Of a DNA stretch of 64,000 nt, positions 9,233 to 18,813 are shown one piece after another. Each line of letters starts with the position of its first letter. Position 1 is the first letter of the stretch. This DNA is from Candidatus Lucifugimonas marina (GTDB lineage: Bacteria; Chloroflexota; Dehalococcoidia; Lucifugimonadales; Lucifugimonadaceae), in NCBI GenBank assembly GCA_029593915.1, contig CP046147.1, forward strand, positions 1,116,001-1,180,000. The letters run 5' to 3'. The notes under the pieces were generated by a model that saw nothing but the letters and a program-made list of their open reading frames with translations, made no database searches and was not told where the DNA came from. The translations under genes and the position numbers were made by a program.

Positions 9233-9322
9233 GGTCAGGAACGAATCTGTAGTCACCGCATGAATATTCGATGCGGAACCTCAAATACGTTACGGATCAT
9301 GAGCCAAGGAGCTCTGAACAAC

Positions 9323-10264
9323 GTGCAGAAGACAGAACAAAGAAAATTATCAAAACTTGCTCTAACCCTTATCTCAGTACTTATTGTTGCGATCATTGCC
9401 GCTTGTGGCGGTGGTGAAAGTGGATCAGGTAATGAATCCACAGAAATTACTATCGATGGATCATCGACCGTATTCCCGATCTCACAGGCGGTTGCTGAAG
9501 AGTTCCGACGTGATCACCCTGAAGTTCAGATTCCTGTTGGTATCTCAGGAACTGGTGGTGGATTCAAGCGGTTCGTGACTGGCGAGACCGATATTTCGGA
9601 CGCCTCACGACCGATCAAGGAGTCGGAAGCGGCTCTTGCTGCCAAGAATGGCATCGAGTACACCGAAATCACTGTGGCTTACGATGGACTTTCGATCGTT
9701 TTGAACAGGGCCAACGATTTTGTTACGTGTCTGACTATCGACGAATTGAAGTCGATCTGGGAACCGAATTCCTCGGTAAGCAATTGGAACCAGGTTCGCT
9801 CAAGCTTCCCCGACAAGCCACTTCGCCTGTATGGACCTGATACCGATTCAGGTACGTTCGACTACTTCACTGCCGAGGTAAACGGTGAGGAAGACGCAAG
9901 TCGATCTGACTACACGGCATCATCAGACGACAACGTGCTCGTGCAGGGTGTATCAGGTGACCAAGGGGCGATGGGGTACTTTGGATTCGCATACTACACA
10001 GAGAACGCAAGTCTATTGAATGTCCTGTCGGTTGACGGTGGAGCAGGGTGTGTTGAGCCAAGCGTGCAGACGATCAATGATGGTAGCTACAACCCGCTCT
10101 CACGAGAGATGTACATCTACGTGAACAATGCTTCGCTGGAACGCCCCGAAGTTCGAGACTTCATCGAGTTCTACCTGAACAATGCTGGAGAATTGGCAGA
10201 AGAGGTTGGATACGTTGGCCTGCCGCAGGCTGACTATCAGGCTCAGATCGACGCTTTGAACTAA
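9323..10264 (+). CDS. pstS: phosphate ABC transporter substrate-binding lipoprotein PstS
   Basis: A high-affinity phosphate-binding protein of about 313 residues. A lipoprotein signal peptide with a basic n-region ends in IIAAC (Cys28). The mature protein shows the PstS signatures [31 protein letters not shown] and [12 protein letters not shown], which line the phosphate site. GTG 9323 is chosen: AAGGAG lies 11 bp upstream and the signal peptide then has normal length. ATGs at 9260 and 9299 would add a long untypical leader. It lies under the PHO box and is followed by a strong terminator, so it can be made in excess over the permeases. Confidence 0.95.
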   Translation: MQKTEQRKLSKLALTLISVLIVAIIAACGGGESGSGNESTEITIDGSSTVFPISQAVAEEFRRDHPEVQIPVGISGTGGGFKRFVTGETDISDASRPIKESEAALAAKNGIEYTEITVAYDGLSIVLNRANDFVTCLTIDELKSIWEPNSSVSNWNQVRSSFPDKPLRLYGPDTDSGTFDYFTAEVNGEEDASRSDYTASSDDNVLVQGVSGDQGAMGYFGFAYYTENASLLNVLSVDGGAGCVEPSVQTINDGSYNPLSREMYIYVNNASLERPEVRDFIEFYLNNAGELAEEVGYVGLPQADYQAQIDALN

Positions 10265-10341
10265 TTCGCTGCAGGTTTTGGGTGGTCGATCAAATAAGAG
10301 ACCATCCCTAACGCAGGGTTAACAATTGACCGGCAATCTGG

Positions 10342-10379
10342 AGTCACGGTGAGTATGCATTCTCACCGTGACTTTTTTT
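10342..10379 (+). terminator. rho-independent terminator after pstS
   Basis: A GTCACGGTGAG stem pairs perfectly with CTCACCGTGAC around an 8-base loop, followed by seven T. It separates pstS from pstC. Partial readthrough would give the usual excess of binding protein over permease. Confidence 0.9.
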
Positions 10380-10454
10380 GTGCCTCGCAAAACCGGCAAT
10401 ATTTACGACAGTTCTCATAACTCCGATCCAGCCTTTCGAACAGTATTTAGCTAG

Positions 10455-11411
10455 ATGGCAACAAATATCGAAATCGAATCCGGTCATGCGATAGAGCTCC
10501 AAGAGCGTATGGCGCGCCGTCGCCGTCGACAGCATATCGAGCAGGCAGCAGTAACTTGGATACTTCGCGCCGCCGCGCTGATTTCGATTCTCACGACCGT
10601 TGGTATTGTCATCATCCTTGTGGCTCAAAGTTCAGGATTCTTTGCGGAAGTTTCGATCTGGGAATTCCTGCTTGGCACTGAATGGGCGCCGCTGTTCTCA
10701 CCTCAGAAATTTGGCGTGCTGTCACTGGTCAGTGGCACGCTGCTCGTTGCGCTAATTGCTGGAATCGTGTCGCTTACGCTGGGACTAGGCGCTGCGATAT
10801 TCCTATCGGAGTACGCACCAGAGAAACTAAGACGAGTTCTCAAGCCCATCCTCGAAGTTTTGGCGGGTATTCCGACGGTGGTCTACGGCTACTTCGCACT
10901 AACATTTGTTACACCGATTCTTCAGAACATTTTTGGGCACGATCAGGTAATCGTTTTCAACGCTCTCTCGGCGGGGTTAGTGATGGGGTTGATGATCATG
11001 CCAATGGTTTCGACCTTGAGTGAGGACGCTATGGTTGCTGTCCCGCGCTCATTGCGTGATGCGGCCTACGCTCTCGGTGCCACCCGATTCGAGGTTTCGA
11101 CAAAGGTCGTGATTCCCGCGGCTCTATCCGGCATTGTCGCTTCATTCATTCTGGGTGTCTCACGGGCAATTGGTGAGACGATGATCGTGAAGATCGCTGC
11201 AGGTGCTACGCCTAATCTGACTCTGAACCCGCTCGAAAGTGTTCAGGCAATGACCGCGTACATCGTGCAGGTCAGTCTCGGTGAGACTCCACAAGGATCG
11301 CTCGAATACAAAACCATCTTTGCTGTCGGACTTCTGCTGTTCGTCATGACTCTTGGCATGAATATCGTTGGTCGTTGGGTAATTTCTAGATTCAGGCAGC
11401 AGTATGAATAA
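10455..11411 (+). CDS. pstC: phosphate ABC transporter permease PstC
   Basis: A 318-residue inner-membrane permease with about six transmembrane helices after a basic N-terminal tail (residues 1-30). The first helix is around residues 38-60. The ABC-permease EAA-type loop appears as [16 protein letters not shown], followed by SRAIGETM, typical of PstC. With PstA it forms the phosphate channel. It overlaps pstA by 8 bp. There is no clear ribosome binding site in front of the ATG at 10455, and about 75 bp separate it from the pstS terminator. The expected ATPase gene is not in this cluster. Confidence 0.93.
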   Translation: MATNIEIESGHAIELQERMARRRRRQHIEQAAVTWILRAAALISILTTVGIVIILVAQSSGFFAEVSIWEFLLGTEWAPLFSPQKFGVLSLVSGTLLVALIAGIVSLTLGLGAAIFLSEYAPEKLRRVLKPILEVLAGIPTVVYGYFALTFVTPILQNIFGHDQVIVFNALSAGLVMGLMIMPMVSTLSEDAMVAVPRSLRDAAYALGATRFEVSTKVVIPAALSGIVASFILGVSRAIGETMIVKIAAGATPNLTLNPLESVQAMTAYIVQVSLGETPQGSLEYKTIFAVGLLLFVMTLGMNIVGRWVISRFRQQYE

Positions 11412-12297
11412 ACTCGATTCAACCTCGAACCAGCGCCAAAAAATCCACGCCGTCCGTGTGATGCGTGATCGAATCTTCGTCGTAGCGTTCGTGCTAGCTG
11501 TTGTTGTCGGAATCGCAGGACTCGCCGCTCTGTTGTTGGATGTGTTAGTCGACGGGTTGCCGTTCCTAGACTGGCATTTCATGAGCAGTTACGCCTCGAG
11601 GAAAGCCGAACAATCAGGAATCCTTGCACCGCTTGCTGGAACCGTATGGATTGTCGGGATGACCGCGCTTCTGACAATTCCGATTGGTGTCGGAACGGCA
11701 ATATATCTCGAAGAATTTGCCAGCAAAAACCGTTTCAATCGGTTAATCGAACTAAACATCGCAAATCTGGCAGGCGTGCCTAGTGTCATCTACGGTCTGC
11801 TCGGTTTAGCAGTTTTCGTTCAATTCTTGTTCAACGGATCAAGAAACGTGACTGCTGGTGCTCTCACGATGACTCTCTTAATTCTGCCTATTGTTGTGAT
11901 TGCTTCTCAGGAAGCAATCAAGGCTGTGCCTTCAAGCTATCGTGACGCTGCGTACGCTATGGGGGCGAATCGGTGGCAGGTTGTGAAAGCAGTGGTGCTG
12001 CCACAGGCATTGCCGGGAATGATGAGCGGGATCATTTTGGCACTCTCACGAGCAATTGGTGAATCTGCTCCTATTTTGATTATTTCTTCGCTTGTTTGGG
12101 TGACATTTGTGCCGACTTCTCCAGACTCGAAGTTCACGGTGCTGCCACTCCAGATATTCACGTGGATCAGTCAACCTCAACACGAGTTCCGAGGTATTGC
12201 GGCCGCCGGGATCATAGTCCTGCTCGTCGTGCTGCTCAGCATGAACGGTGTAGCGATCTGGATTCGCAGTAAGTATCAGTCGAGACCCGATCAATAG
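11404..12297 (+). CDS. pstA: phosphate ABC transporter permease PstA
   Basis: A 297-residue permease with a first helix at about residues 22-45, a periplasmic segment ([13 protein letters not shown]) and five more helices. The coupling loop reads [16 protein letters not shown], followed by [10 protein letters not shown], which are PstA hallmarks. Its start lies inside the end of pstC, so the two are translationally coupled. In most genomes pstB and phoU follow directly. Here the next gene is an unrelated small protein 39 bp downstream, so the ATPase must be supplied from elsewhere. Confidence 0.93.
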   Translation: MNKLDSTSNQRQKIHAVRVMRDRIFVVAFVLAVVVGIAGLAALLLDVLVDGLPFLDWHFMSSYASRKAEQSGILAPLAGTVWIVGMTALLTIPIGVGTAIYLEEFASKNRFNRLIELNIANLAGVPSVIYGLLGLAVFVQFLFNGSRNVTAGALTMTLLILPIVVIASQEAIKAVPSSYRDAAYAMGANRWQVVKAVVLPQALPGMMSGIILALSRAIGESAPILIISSLVWVTFVPTSPDSKFTVLPLQIFTWISQPQHEFRGIAAAGIIVLLVVLLSMNGVAIWIRSKYQSRPDQ

Positions 12298-12336
12298 GGT
12301 TGCCACCGAGGTCGGGGCGGGCGGTATCATCGCAGC

Positions 12337-12738
12337 ATGCCCGATACTTCGCACAATTCTATTTACCTTGATCGTTTGTCTTCCGCGCTTGTTGGCGCGG
12401 TCGAAGACGGACGTATCGGCTTGCCGAGGTTCGTCCGCTGGCTAGAGCGCGTTGATGGCGAAGCTGTCGGCGATGAGCTTGTAACTGACGCCCTCGATAT
12501 TTGTAATCGAGTGTTTGGATCATCTCCTACTCGACAGCATCGTTCAGGCGACGGCGTAAAACACCAAACCCTCCAAGCTGTTTGGTCGAACGGCTCGAGT
12601 GCGTTGATTTCGTTCGCTCCTGCCGGCGACAGGAGCGCTGCCGGACCAGAAATCATGTTGCTTGGATCATCGGGTGCGATGTATTTCGACGGCGCACTTG
12701 GTGGATCGCCAACAGTCGAGCAGGTTGGCCGATCATGA
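12337..12738 (+). CDS. small protein resembling part of a Gfo/Idh/MocA C-terminal domain
   Basis: A 133-residue protein of no firmly recognised family. Residues 1-60 look helical. Residues 75-125 (QAVWSNGSSALISF, then GPEIMLLGSSGAMYFDG) resemble the beta-sheet region of Gfo/Idh/MocA oxidoreductases, where a similar GxxG-like strand precedes the C-terminus. It overlaps the following oxidoreductase by four bases (ATGA), which suggests a coupled partner or substrate-domain subunit. It has no nucleotide-binding motif of its own. A decayed fragment of a duplicated oxidoreductase is the alternative, but the frame is intact. The 39-bp gap after pstA means it might be cotranscribed with the pst genes. 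Confidence 0.6.
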   Translation: MPDTSHNSIYLDRLSSALVGAVEDGRIGLPRFVRWLERVDGEAVGDELVTDALDICNRVFGSSPTRQHRSGDGVKHQTLQAVWSNGSSALISFAPAGDRSAAGPEIMLLGSSGAMYFDGALGGSPTVEQVGRS

Positions 12739-13874
12739 AATCGCTTGGCGTACTTTGTATCGGTGGGTTACAAACTCATCAGGAAAACCATGCAGCCGGA
12801 TTTAACGCTGATTCGAGATCTCACATCGTGGCTGTGGCCGATGTTGCCGAAATCGATGACCGTCGGCGTGACCTAAACGTTCGACTTGCTGCGCAGTACG
12901 ACGTGCCATACATCGAGGGAATCGAAGAGGCATTGGCGCTCCCAGAAGTCGATATTGTCAGCATGTGTGCCGACGTTGAGTTTCGGCACAACGTAGCGAT
13001 TGCTTGTGCCCGAGCTGGCAAAATTTTGTTCCTCGACAAACCGCTGGCGTCGAAAGCAGTGCTGGCGGAATCGATGGTCGAAGCCGTAGCCGAATCGGGT
13101 GTTGTTTCGCAGATGTATTCCTTCGTGAATACGCCGTGGGCTAAAGCTGCGAAAGAGTGTGTTGACTCGGGCAGGCTCGGTCGACTCCTTTCGGTACACG
13201 CCGATATTTTGTTTGCAAAAGGTCCCGGCGGGACGGCTGGCAACAATGGGCCACGAATCGAAACTGATGAGCCTGAGCAGTTCACCTTCGTAGAGTCAAA
13301 ACGAGAGTTTTTCGATTTGGGTGTTTATCCGATAGGGTTGTGCTTGTGGCTCGCTGCTGACGTGCCCGTTGAAGTTTCTGCTGTTACCGGAAACTATTTC
13401 TTCGAGCAACACGAGCGAAACGACACCGAGGATTTTGGTGCCGTTTCGATGTCGTTCAACAACGGGGTAGTCGCGACTGCAGTTGGTGGTCGAATCGGAT
13501 GGAATAGTCATCCGGCGGGTGGTCCGCATAGGATCACCGTGGTCGGTGAACAGGGCACAGAGCGATTCGACGCCTGGGAACCTCGTATAGAAATTTATTC
13601 GACTGCCGAACCGCCAAAGCTCCCGGAACCGCATCCGCAGGATCCGATGGGTATGTGGCGTTCGACCCAGCAAGCAGCGGGTATTCCCAAGAAAACTACG
13701 TATGTACCGCTCGCTGACGAAACTCGCTGGTATCCGGACGATATTGAAGCATTTCTTGATTGCCTGGAGCAGGGTAGGGAACCGGTCATGTCGGCTGCCA
13801 GAGCGCTCGGACCTTCGAAGGTGATTTCTGCGGCGTATCGTTCAGCCGCAAGTGGTAAGCCGGAGTTTGTTTAG
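12735..13874 (+). CDS. Gfo/Idh/MocA family oxidoreductase
   Basis: A 379-residue NAD(P)-dependent dehydrogenase. It has an N-terminal Rossmann domain with a CIGGLQTHQ turn in place of a textbook GxGxxG, then VDIVSMCAD and the cofactor-site FLDKPLASK near residue 105. The substrate domain is large and ends in a long C-terminal part (WYPDDIEAFLDCLEQGREP) typical of the family. The start is the ATG at 12735, overlapping the preceding stop by four bases; the longer upstream frame merely shadows that gene. Its stop is immediately adjacent to the stop of the convergent YbaK-type gene. Substrate unknown, probably a sugar or sugar acid. Confidence 0.88.
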   Translation: MKSLGVLCIGGLQTHQENHAAGFNADSRSHIVAVADVAEIDDRRRDLNVRLAAQYDVPYIEGIEEALALPEVDIVSMCADVEFRHNVAIACARAGKILFLDKPLASKAVLAESMVEAVAESGVVSQMYSFVNTPWAKAAKECVDSGRLGRLLSVHADILFAKGPGGTAGNNGPRIETDEPEQFTFVESKREFFDLGVYPIGLCLWLAADVPVEVSAVTGNYFFEQHERNDTEDFGAVSMSFNNGVVATAVGGRIGWNSHPAGGPHRITVVGEQGTERFDAWEPRIEIYSTAEPPKLPEPHPQDPMGMWRSTQQAAGIPKKTTYVPLADETRWYPDDIEAFLDCLEQGREPVMSAARALGPSKVISAAYRSAASGKPEFV

Positions 13875-14375
13875 CTACTCGCCCGCCAAACCTTCGATAA
13901 TTTTGGCGTTCGGTACTGAGTGGAATATCTCGGGAGATATTTTTATCTTTGTCGACCTGCTGCCACCGCCAAGAATGATGTAGTCGAGACTCATCAGACC
14001 GTGGTCGACATAAATCGGAAGTTCAGGTGGTAGAGCGAGAGCGGTAACTCCGCCGATCATCATTCCAGTGAGTTCTGCGGTTTCTTCTGAGCGAGCGAAC
14101 GAAACTTTCCCGACGTTCATCATCGGTTTCACCACATGGTTCACATCGATTCGATGAGTGGCCCGCACAACCGATGCTGTGAACGTTTTTGGCTTCTTTT
14201 TCGAAGCCACGATGATCGTGTTTGCCGAGATTTCGAGAGGGAAGTCATACTTTTCACAGAACGCAGCAGTATCGGCGAATTCTGGATCAATCTCGACAAT
14301 TTCGTACGGCACTCCGGTAGTGTCGAGGAAGTCGGTAACGGTGGTTTCGATGTTTTTGTTTGAAGCTTCGGACAT
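13875..14375 (-). CDS. YbaK/EbsC-type aminoacyl-tRNA deacylase domain protein
   Basis: A 166-residue stand-alone editing-domain protein. It matches the YbaK/ProX fold: KKPKTFTASVVRATHRID (Lys-containing strand), KVSFARSEETAELTG, GMMIGGVTALALP and a final GGGSRSTKIKISP. In this family the conserved Lys and the GGV(T)PF-type loop act in deacylating mischarged tRNA, usually Cys-tRNAPro or Ala-tRNAPro. Its specificity cannot be read here. The gene is convergent with the oxidoreductase, with directly abutting stop codons and no terminator between them. Confidence 0.85.
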   Translation of the reverse strand: MSEASNKNIETTVTDFLDTTGVPYEIVEIDPEFADTAAFCEKYDFPLEISANTIIVASKKKPKTFTASVVRATHRIDVNHVVKPMMNVGKVSFARSEETAELTGMMIGGVTALALPPELPIYVDHGLMSLDYIILGGGSRSTKIKISPEIFHSVPNAKIIEGLAGE

Positions 14376-14523
14376 TGATTTTTTTGGTTTGGACGAGGTG
14401 CCGGCGAATTATCGAAGGGCAGTGTAGCTAATAATTCACACGAACATCGCTGGTTGAAATATCATTGTGCTCGTTAGCTTCGTAAAGCTAGTGTCGCCGG
14501 TGAAAATCAGGAACGATCTGAAT

Positions 14524-15147
14524 ATGGGCAAAACCTACTGGATACTTGTGACCACCCAGGAAAATCTGGACATCACTCGCGCTCGTGGTTTTTCGATGCA
14601 AGGGGTCGACACCAAGAATCGCAAAAAGGCGGTTCGGATGGGACCCGAAGATCGAGTTCTTTACTACATATCAGATAAAAAAGGCTTCGCTGCAACAGCA
14701 ACGGTGACGTCTGACAGCTTTGAAGATGAAGAACGAATCTGGAAGCATCACCGTGAGAAGGAAGTTTTTCCTCACCGCGTTGAGATAGACGCCGATGTGG
14801 TTCTCGATCAGTCGGAATATGTCGATGGATATCAGGTGGGACCAACTCTCGAGTATGTGAAGAAATGGCCGCCGCATCTGTGGCCGCACGCTTTTTACGG
14901 CATGTTGCACATCATTCCGCAGCGCGACTTCAATTTCGTCGAGGCAGAGTTACGACGTGCGGGGGGCGTGGAACCGCCAGCACCTCCGGTTGAGGACATG
15001 GAACCGGTGATCAAGCAACCGCGAGAGATAGTCGCCATTGCGAATCTATCGAACGAAAACGGTTCATCGCTGTCGAGTAAAAAGTTCCCGGTAGCCAGCA
15101 AGAGCAAGAAAAGCTCTCACCGAAGACGCACACAGAAGCGCAGGTAG
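14524..15147 (+). CDS. EVE domain (PUA-like) protein with basic C-terminal tail
   Basis: A 207-residue protein. Residues 1-140 form an EVE domain: TYWILVTTQENLDI opening, GPEDRVLYYIS, KGFAATATVTSD and a closing FYGMLHIIPQRDF helix entry. EVE domains are PUA-like and related to YTH domains; several bind modified bases in DNA or RNA. Residues 150-207 are a proline- and lysine-rich tail ending in a strongly basic cluster, which may bind nucleic acid. The ATG at 14524 has AGGAA 10 bp upstream and begins right at the domain. The longer frame from 14467 lacks this support. It is followed by a MITE-like repeat. Confidence 0.85.
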   Translation: MGKTYWILVTTQENLDITRARGFSMQGVDTKNRKKAVRMGPEDRVLYYISDKKGFAATATVTSDSFEDEERIWKHHREKEVFPHRVEIDADVVLDQSEYVDGYQVGPTLEYVKKWPPHLWPHAFYGMLHIIPQRDFNFVEAELRRAGGVEPPAPPVEDMEPVIKQPREIVAIANLSNENGSSLSSKKFPVASKSKKSSHRRRTQKRR

Positions 15148-15163
15148 CTTCTAGCTCGTTGAA

Positions 15164-15351
15164 TTCCCGAGTGCATCCGAGGGATCACTTGGGCTGTCAT
15201 GATCGCCGTCGCTGCCAACTTTCTGACCGCTACGGAAACGGTCACCGCTTTGAGGGAAACGTCGTCAGTATTCGTGCGATATACCGCAACATCGTACGGG
15301 CGTGCCATGAAGAGCCCTGCCGCCCCAGATCCCTCGGCTACCGCTCGGGAA
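15164..15351. repeat. MITE-like element with 23-24 bp imperfect terminal inverted repeats
   Basis: The left end (15164-15186) starts TTCCCGAGTGCATCC and ends GAGGGATC. The right end (15328-15351) reads GATCCCTCGG...CGCTCGGGAA, its imperfect inverse. The 188-bp element has no coding capacity. A shorter relative is at 23671-23764, whose left end matches at 22 of 23 positions. Confidence 0.6.
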
Positions 15352-15415
15352 ATCTATTTCGTTAGGTATTCGACAGCTTGCGTATTTTCCAATTAAAGAA
15401 GCTGCGACGACGAAT

Positions 15416-16489
15416 CTAGTCGCCGGGGGTCATGAACGAGCGTTCGATTGGCTGCTTGTTGTGGTCGACCCAGCCGGTGCCTGAAACACTCGACTTTTGT
15501 GGGTCGGGGTCACCAACGCCAAAGTTATCGGCGTAGAGCGGTGCCAACTGATCGAGTTCAGACTGCGGAATGTCATCGATATCGCAAGCAGCTGCATACT
15601 CATCAATTTGCTCTACTGAAGTCATAGTCGGTAGGCACGAAGCCATAATTTCTGGCATCAATGTGAACTTGATCGCAATCTGACCAACCGTTGCAGGCTT
15701 CCCTGCGAACATGAAATCGATCTGCTGTAGCTTCTTGATTGAGCTCTTCAACCAGTGCATACGTCGGTACGCACGGTGGTCTGATGGATCGAACGGACTT
15801 TCGTCGAGGACCGTGTCTTTGGTGTATTTGCCGTCGAGCATTCCTGATGCGTGCGGTACACGTGAGTAGACTCCGACACCCTGTTTAGCGGCGGCTTCCA
15901 TCATTACGTCGGCGGGATCTTGCTCAAGGATTGAGTAGATGAGCTGGGCAGGCACCTTCATGTCATTGATGGTGTACATGCCTTCTTCGAGCCAACCAAT
16001 GTCGGGACCAACAGCAACACCATAATGGCGAATCTTGCCTTCGGTTTTAAGGTCTTCCAGAGCCGCGATCGTGTCGTCACGCTGAAGGACGTCGAGACGA
16101 GGATTGTGGTACTGATAAATATCTATGTAGTCGGTGCCAAGTCGTCGCAGGCTACCTTCGCAAGCCTTCTTGATGAAGTCGGCATCCCACTGCTGTGGAC
16201 GTTCTTTGTGACCTTCACGCGGGGCTTCGATGTCGTAGCCAAACTTGGTACCGATTACGATGTCTTTACGCTTGTCGGCAAGGGCCTTTGGAATGATTTC
16301 TTCGCCGTAGCCAGCGCCATAAGTGTCGGCGGTGTCGAAGAAAGTAATGCCCTTATCGGCGGCCTTTTGGAGGAGGTTGATACCGTCCTCTTCTTTGACT
16401 TCGCCCCACCAGTTCATGCTCACGCTCCACACGCCGAATCCAATTTCGGAAACGGTGAGATCGGTCGACTGTATCTGGCGGTATTTCAA
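15416..16489 (-). CDS. aldo/keto reductase
   Basis: A 357-residue AKR TIM-barrel oxidoreductase. The catalytic tetrad is visible: Asp and Tyr in FFDTADTYGAGYGE (about residues 50-63), Lys in VIGTKFGYD, and His in IDIYQYHNP. The NADPH-binding end is less obvious than in model members. It has a longer C-terminal extension than the usual 320 residues (a conserved-looking tail with WVDHNKQPIERS). Such enzymes interconvert aldehydes or ketones and alcohols with NADP(H). Its start falls 45 bp from the next gene's stop, so it may share a transcript with the DUF1802 gene. Confidence 0.9.
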   Translation of the reverse strand: MKYRQIQSTDLTVSEIGFGVWSVSMNWWGEVKEEDGINLLQKAADKGITFFDTADTYGAGYGEEIIPKALADKRKDIVIGTKFGYDIEAPREGHKERPQQWDADFIKKACEGSLRRLGTDYIDIYQYHNPRLDVLQRDDTIAALEDLKTEGKIRHYGVAVGPDIGWLEEGMYTINDMKVPAQLIYSILEQDPADVMMEAAAKQGVGVYSRVPHASGMLDGKYTKDTVLDESPFDPSDHRAYRRMHWLKSSIKKLQQIDFMFAGKPATVGQIAIKFTLMPEIMASCLPTMTSVEQIDEYAAACDIDDIPQSELDQLAPLYADNFGVGDPDPQKSSVSGTGWVDHNKQPIERSFMTPGD

Positions 16490-16533
16490 CGTGCTTGTCC
16501 TGCCTAACTATTGGGTGGGTGGTGGCGTAATTG

Positions 16534-17157
16534 TTAAGCGTTTACTGGCTCTGCCTTTAGAGCCTCGTGAATTTTCGATACTTGGGCTTCGAACTCAGCA
16601 TCCGAGAGTGCGGGAGTTAGATTGGTGATATCTATCTCGTCGGTGAGATCAACCCACGATTTGCAGCCGCCGTACGTTTCGTCGACGTTTACTGTTACCG
16701 AAGAGTCGAGCTTGTGCGCCCTGACGATCATCAGCTTGAGTGGGTGTCGGGGCTTCCAATTGAATCGCTTTACTGGGAACTCTTTCGACCAGATGTGAAA
16801 TGCATCTAGCGCACGCACATGGTGTTCTTCAGATATTTCGATTGTTTCGACGAGCTCGCAGTAGACCGAGAACGGAATCTCTTTACTGAAGTCGGCGTTC
16901 GCTGTTTCTTCCAGAAGGTTTTGCTTTTCTTGCTTTAGGAGCAGCTCGCCTTCGTGAAAAACACCGGGGTACAGCAGGAACTGTTCGTGCTCTATTTTGA
17001 AGTGGCGTCCGTCTTCACGGATGCCACCTTTTCGGAGCATGAAAATCTGTTCACCGCGACCGAGTGCGCCGGTCGTAACCGCCCACTCTTTGAGGCCTAT
17101 GTTTGATGAATTTGGAAGCATAAAACGTATCTTGGCTGTTTTATTAGCTTGGGTCAC
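16534..17157 (-). CDS. DUF1802 family protein
   Basis: A protein of 195-207 residues with the DUF1802 pattern: LKEWAVTTGALGRGEQIFMLRKGGI near the N-terminus, then HFKIEHEQFLLYPGVFHEGE, a central helical part and the closing WKPRHPLKLMIVRAHKL. The function of the family is unknown; it occurs mainly in cyanobacteria and other free-living bacteria. Two starts are possible: GTG 17157, and ATG 17121, which would begin at MLPNSSNIG. No strong ribosome binding site separates them. No transmembrane segment or catalytic motif is evident. Confidence 0.75.
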   Translation of the reverse strand: MTQANKTAKIRFMLPNSSNIGLKEWAVTTGALGRGEQIFMLRKGGIREDGRHFKIEHEQFLLYPGVFHEGELLLKQEKQNLLEETANADFSKEIPFSVYCELVETIEISEEHHVRALDAFHIWSKEFPVKRFNWKPRHPLKLMIVRAHKLDSSVTVNVDETYGGCKSWVDLTDEIDITNLTPALSDAEFEAQVSKIHEALKAEPVNA

Positions 17158-17227
17158 GCAGGGATTGTTTACCTGTGCGTAACGACGCGTCGTGTAGAAA
17201 TTTTAGCGTGAAATCACTTAAGTGCGT

Positions 17228-18058
17228 TTACGGATTCGTACTTGTTTCGAGTACAGACGTAACCAAGCCTGATCTGCTCCCGAGCATAGCGAGGGCGTTC
17301 TGAGTGGTCAATTCTGCAATTTCTTCGACGGAGGTGTTACGTAGCTCTGCCAATTTCTCTGCCACGATAGGGATGTCACGCGGTTCGGTCCATTTGGATC
17401 GATTCTTCTTGAAGGTTTGAGGGTAGGAATCTGTTTCGATGAGAATGCGATCACCGGGCGTTTTCCTGGCTGTCTCTTCCAGGTCTTTGATTCGAGTCAG
17501 AGTTTTGGCGAACGAGATATTGAAGCCCAGGTCTAGAAGGTTTTTTGCGAATTCCCATCGACCCTGAAAGTAGTGGGCAGTACCGCCTAGCTCACCTGCA
17601 TTTGTTTCTTGGAGGATAGATATCGCTGCGTCGCGCGCCGAGTGAGCGTCGTAATCATCGGCCTGTTCTCGGACGTGAAATACGATTGGAAGCTCGTGTT
17701 CGCGAGCAATGTTGATTTGGGCGTGGAACGCTTCGGCTTGCCATTCCTTGTTCGGTGATTTGTCTTGATGATCGACGCCTATTTCGCTCATTACGGCGAC
17801 ATGCGGTGATGCGGCGAGTTCGCTGAGTTTGGCTAAATCGTTGCTAGTCAGAGAATGCTCGATATCGGTGGGGTGCACACCAACGCCAGCGAATACACGA
17901 GGGAATTTGGCTGCCATATCGATGGCTTTTTGCGAATCGATTATCGTCGTTCCTGCGGTGAATATTGCTCCGACTTGGGCTGCTTCGGCACGGGAGATTA
18001 TTTCTGCCGATTCACCGCTGTCGTGTTGATGAATATGGGCGTGGGTATCAATGAACAT
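17228..18058 (-). CDS. TatD family metal-dependent hydrolase
   Basis: A 276-residue TIM-barrel hydrolase of the TatD DNase family. Metal ligands are visible in order: THAHIH at residues 5-10, a Glu in MSEIGVDHQ, His in VFHVREQ, His in TAHYFQG, and Asp in ILIETDSYP. Characterised TatD proteins are Mg-dependent 3'-5' exonucleases acting on DNA or RNA in repair and turnover; other members may act on different substrates. Start ATG 18058. It is followed downstream, on its own strand, by 70 bp and then the DUF1802 gene. Confidence 0.9.
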   Translation of the reverse strand: MFIDTHAHIHQHDSGESAEIISRAEAAQVGAIFTAGTTIIDSQKAIDMAAKFPRVFAGVGVHPTDIEHSLTSNDLAKLSELAASPHVAVMSEIGVDHQDKSPNKEWQAEAFHAQINIAREHELPIVFHVREQADDYDAHSARDAAISILQETNAGELGGTAHYFQGRWEFAKNLLDLGFNISFAKTLTRIKDLEETARKTPGDRILIETDSYPQTFKKNRSKWTEPRDIPIVAEKLAELRNTSVEEIAELTTQNALAMLGSRSGLVTSVLETSTNP

Positions 18059-18120
18059 TCTTAAAAGAGTAGATGACTGATCGATGGAATCATACGTTCA
18101 AACGTATTTGTTTGATCTAG

Positions 18121-18216
18121 GTCATCCTGAGGATTTCGAGTGACGACGCGTCGGCACGTTTTTGCTTGGCAGAAGATCGCTCCCAACCTGTCGTCCTTCG
18201 AGAGCCTCAGGATGAC
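18121..18216. repeat. 96-bp palindromic element with 27-bp inverted ends
   Basis: The left end (18121-18147) begins GTCATCCTGAGG and ends ACGAC. The right end (18190-18216) is its imperfect inverse, ending CCTCAGGATGAC. A half-copy at 21885-21911 matches the right end at 26 of 27 positions. It is non-coding. Confidence 0.75.
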
Positions 18217-18303
18217 ACCGTTGGTGTCCGGTGTGTGCGAGTGAAGTACGTATTGGAAATTGTGGAAATTTTGGTGTTTAGATTGCCGAAGAAGCTTGCT
18301 AAT

Positions 18304-18813
18304 TCATCCCTTAAATTTGGTAGCTACTAAATTCGCCCAGGCGTGTATTGCTGCCCAGTCTCGGTGGTCGCCCTGAGGTGTAGGGGCGAATCGATCAATG
18401 ATTCGCAGGTACCACGGCAGGTTTGATCGTTCGAAGTAGCCGGTGAAGACCTCGTCAGAAATAACATTGAGCTTCGGCGCAACTTCCTTCAGTCGGGCAA
18501 CAAATTCATCATGCTCGGTGCGTCCAGCTTCCGGGCTGCCAACACCGAGTGTTCCTACAGAAAACAGGACGACAGGCTTCCCGTTGATTCGCTCCGAAGT
18601 GATCGCTGCGAACATTCCTGCCACCGACATCCACTTACGCCCGTAGAGCGGTGAGCCGATTACGAACGCATCGTAGTCATCAGGGTTTAGCGAGCTGGTA
18701 GCTTCTGCTGCAACAGCTTCAATTCCCTCGGCGATCAGTTCTGCTGCTATGGCCGAAGCAATCTCACGCGTAGATCCGAATCGAGTGGCGAATGCGACCA
18801 GTACTTTTGTCAA
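18304..18813 (-). CDS. flavodoxin-domain protein (HemG-like)
   Basis: A 169-residue protein with a flavodoxin-like FMN site: the phosphate loop FATRFGSTREIA at residues 8-19, then GSPLYGRKWM (ring-binding loop) and VGTLGVGSPEAGRTEH. The overall pattern is close to menaquinone-dependent protoporphyrinogen oxidase (HemG), but heme genes are not nearby, so that role is only a possibility. A general low-potential electron carrier or quinone reductase is the alternative. The start is TTG 18813, supported by GGAG 8 bp upstream. Confidence 0.82.
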   Translation of the reverse strand: MTKVLVAFATRFGSTREIASAIAAELIAEGIEAVAAEATSSLNPDDYDAFVIGSPLYGRKWMSVAGMFAAITSERINGKPVVLFSVGTLGVGSPEAGRTEHDEFVARLKEVAPKLNVISDEVFTGYFERSNLPWYLRIIDRFAPTPQGDHRDWAAIHAWANLVATKFKG

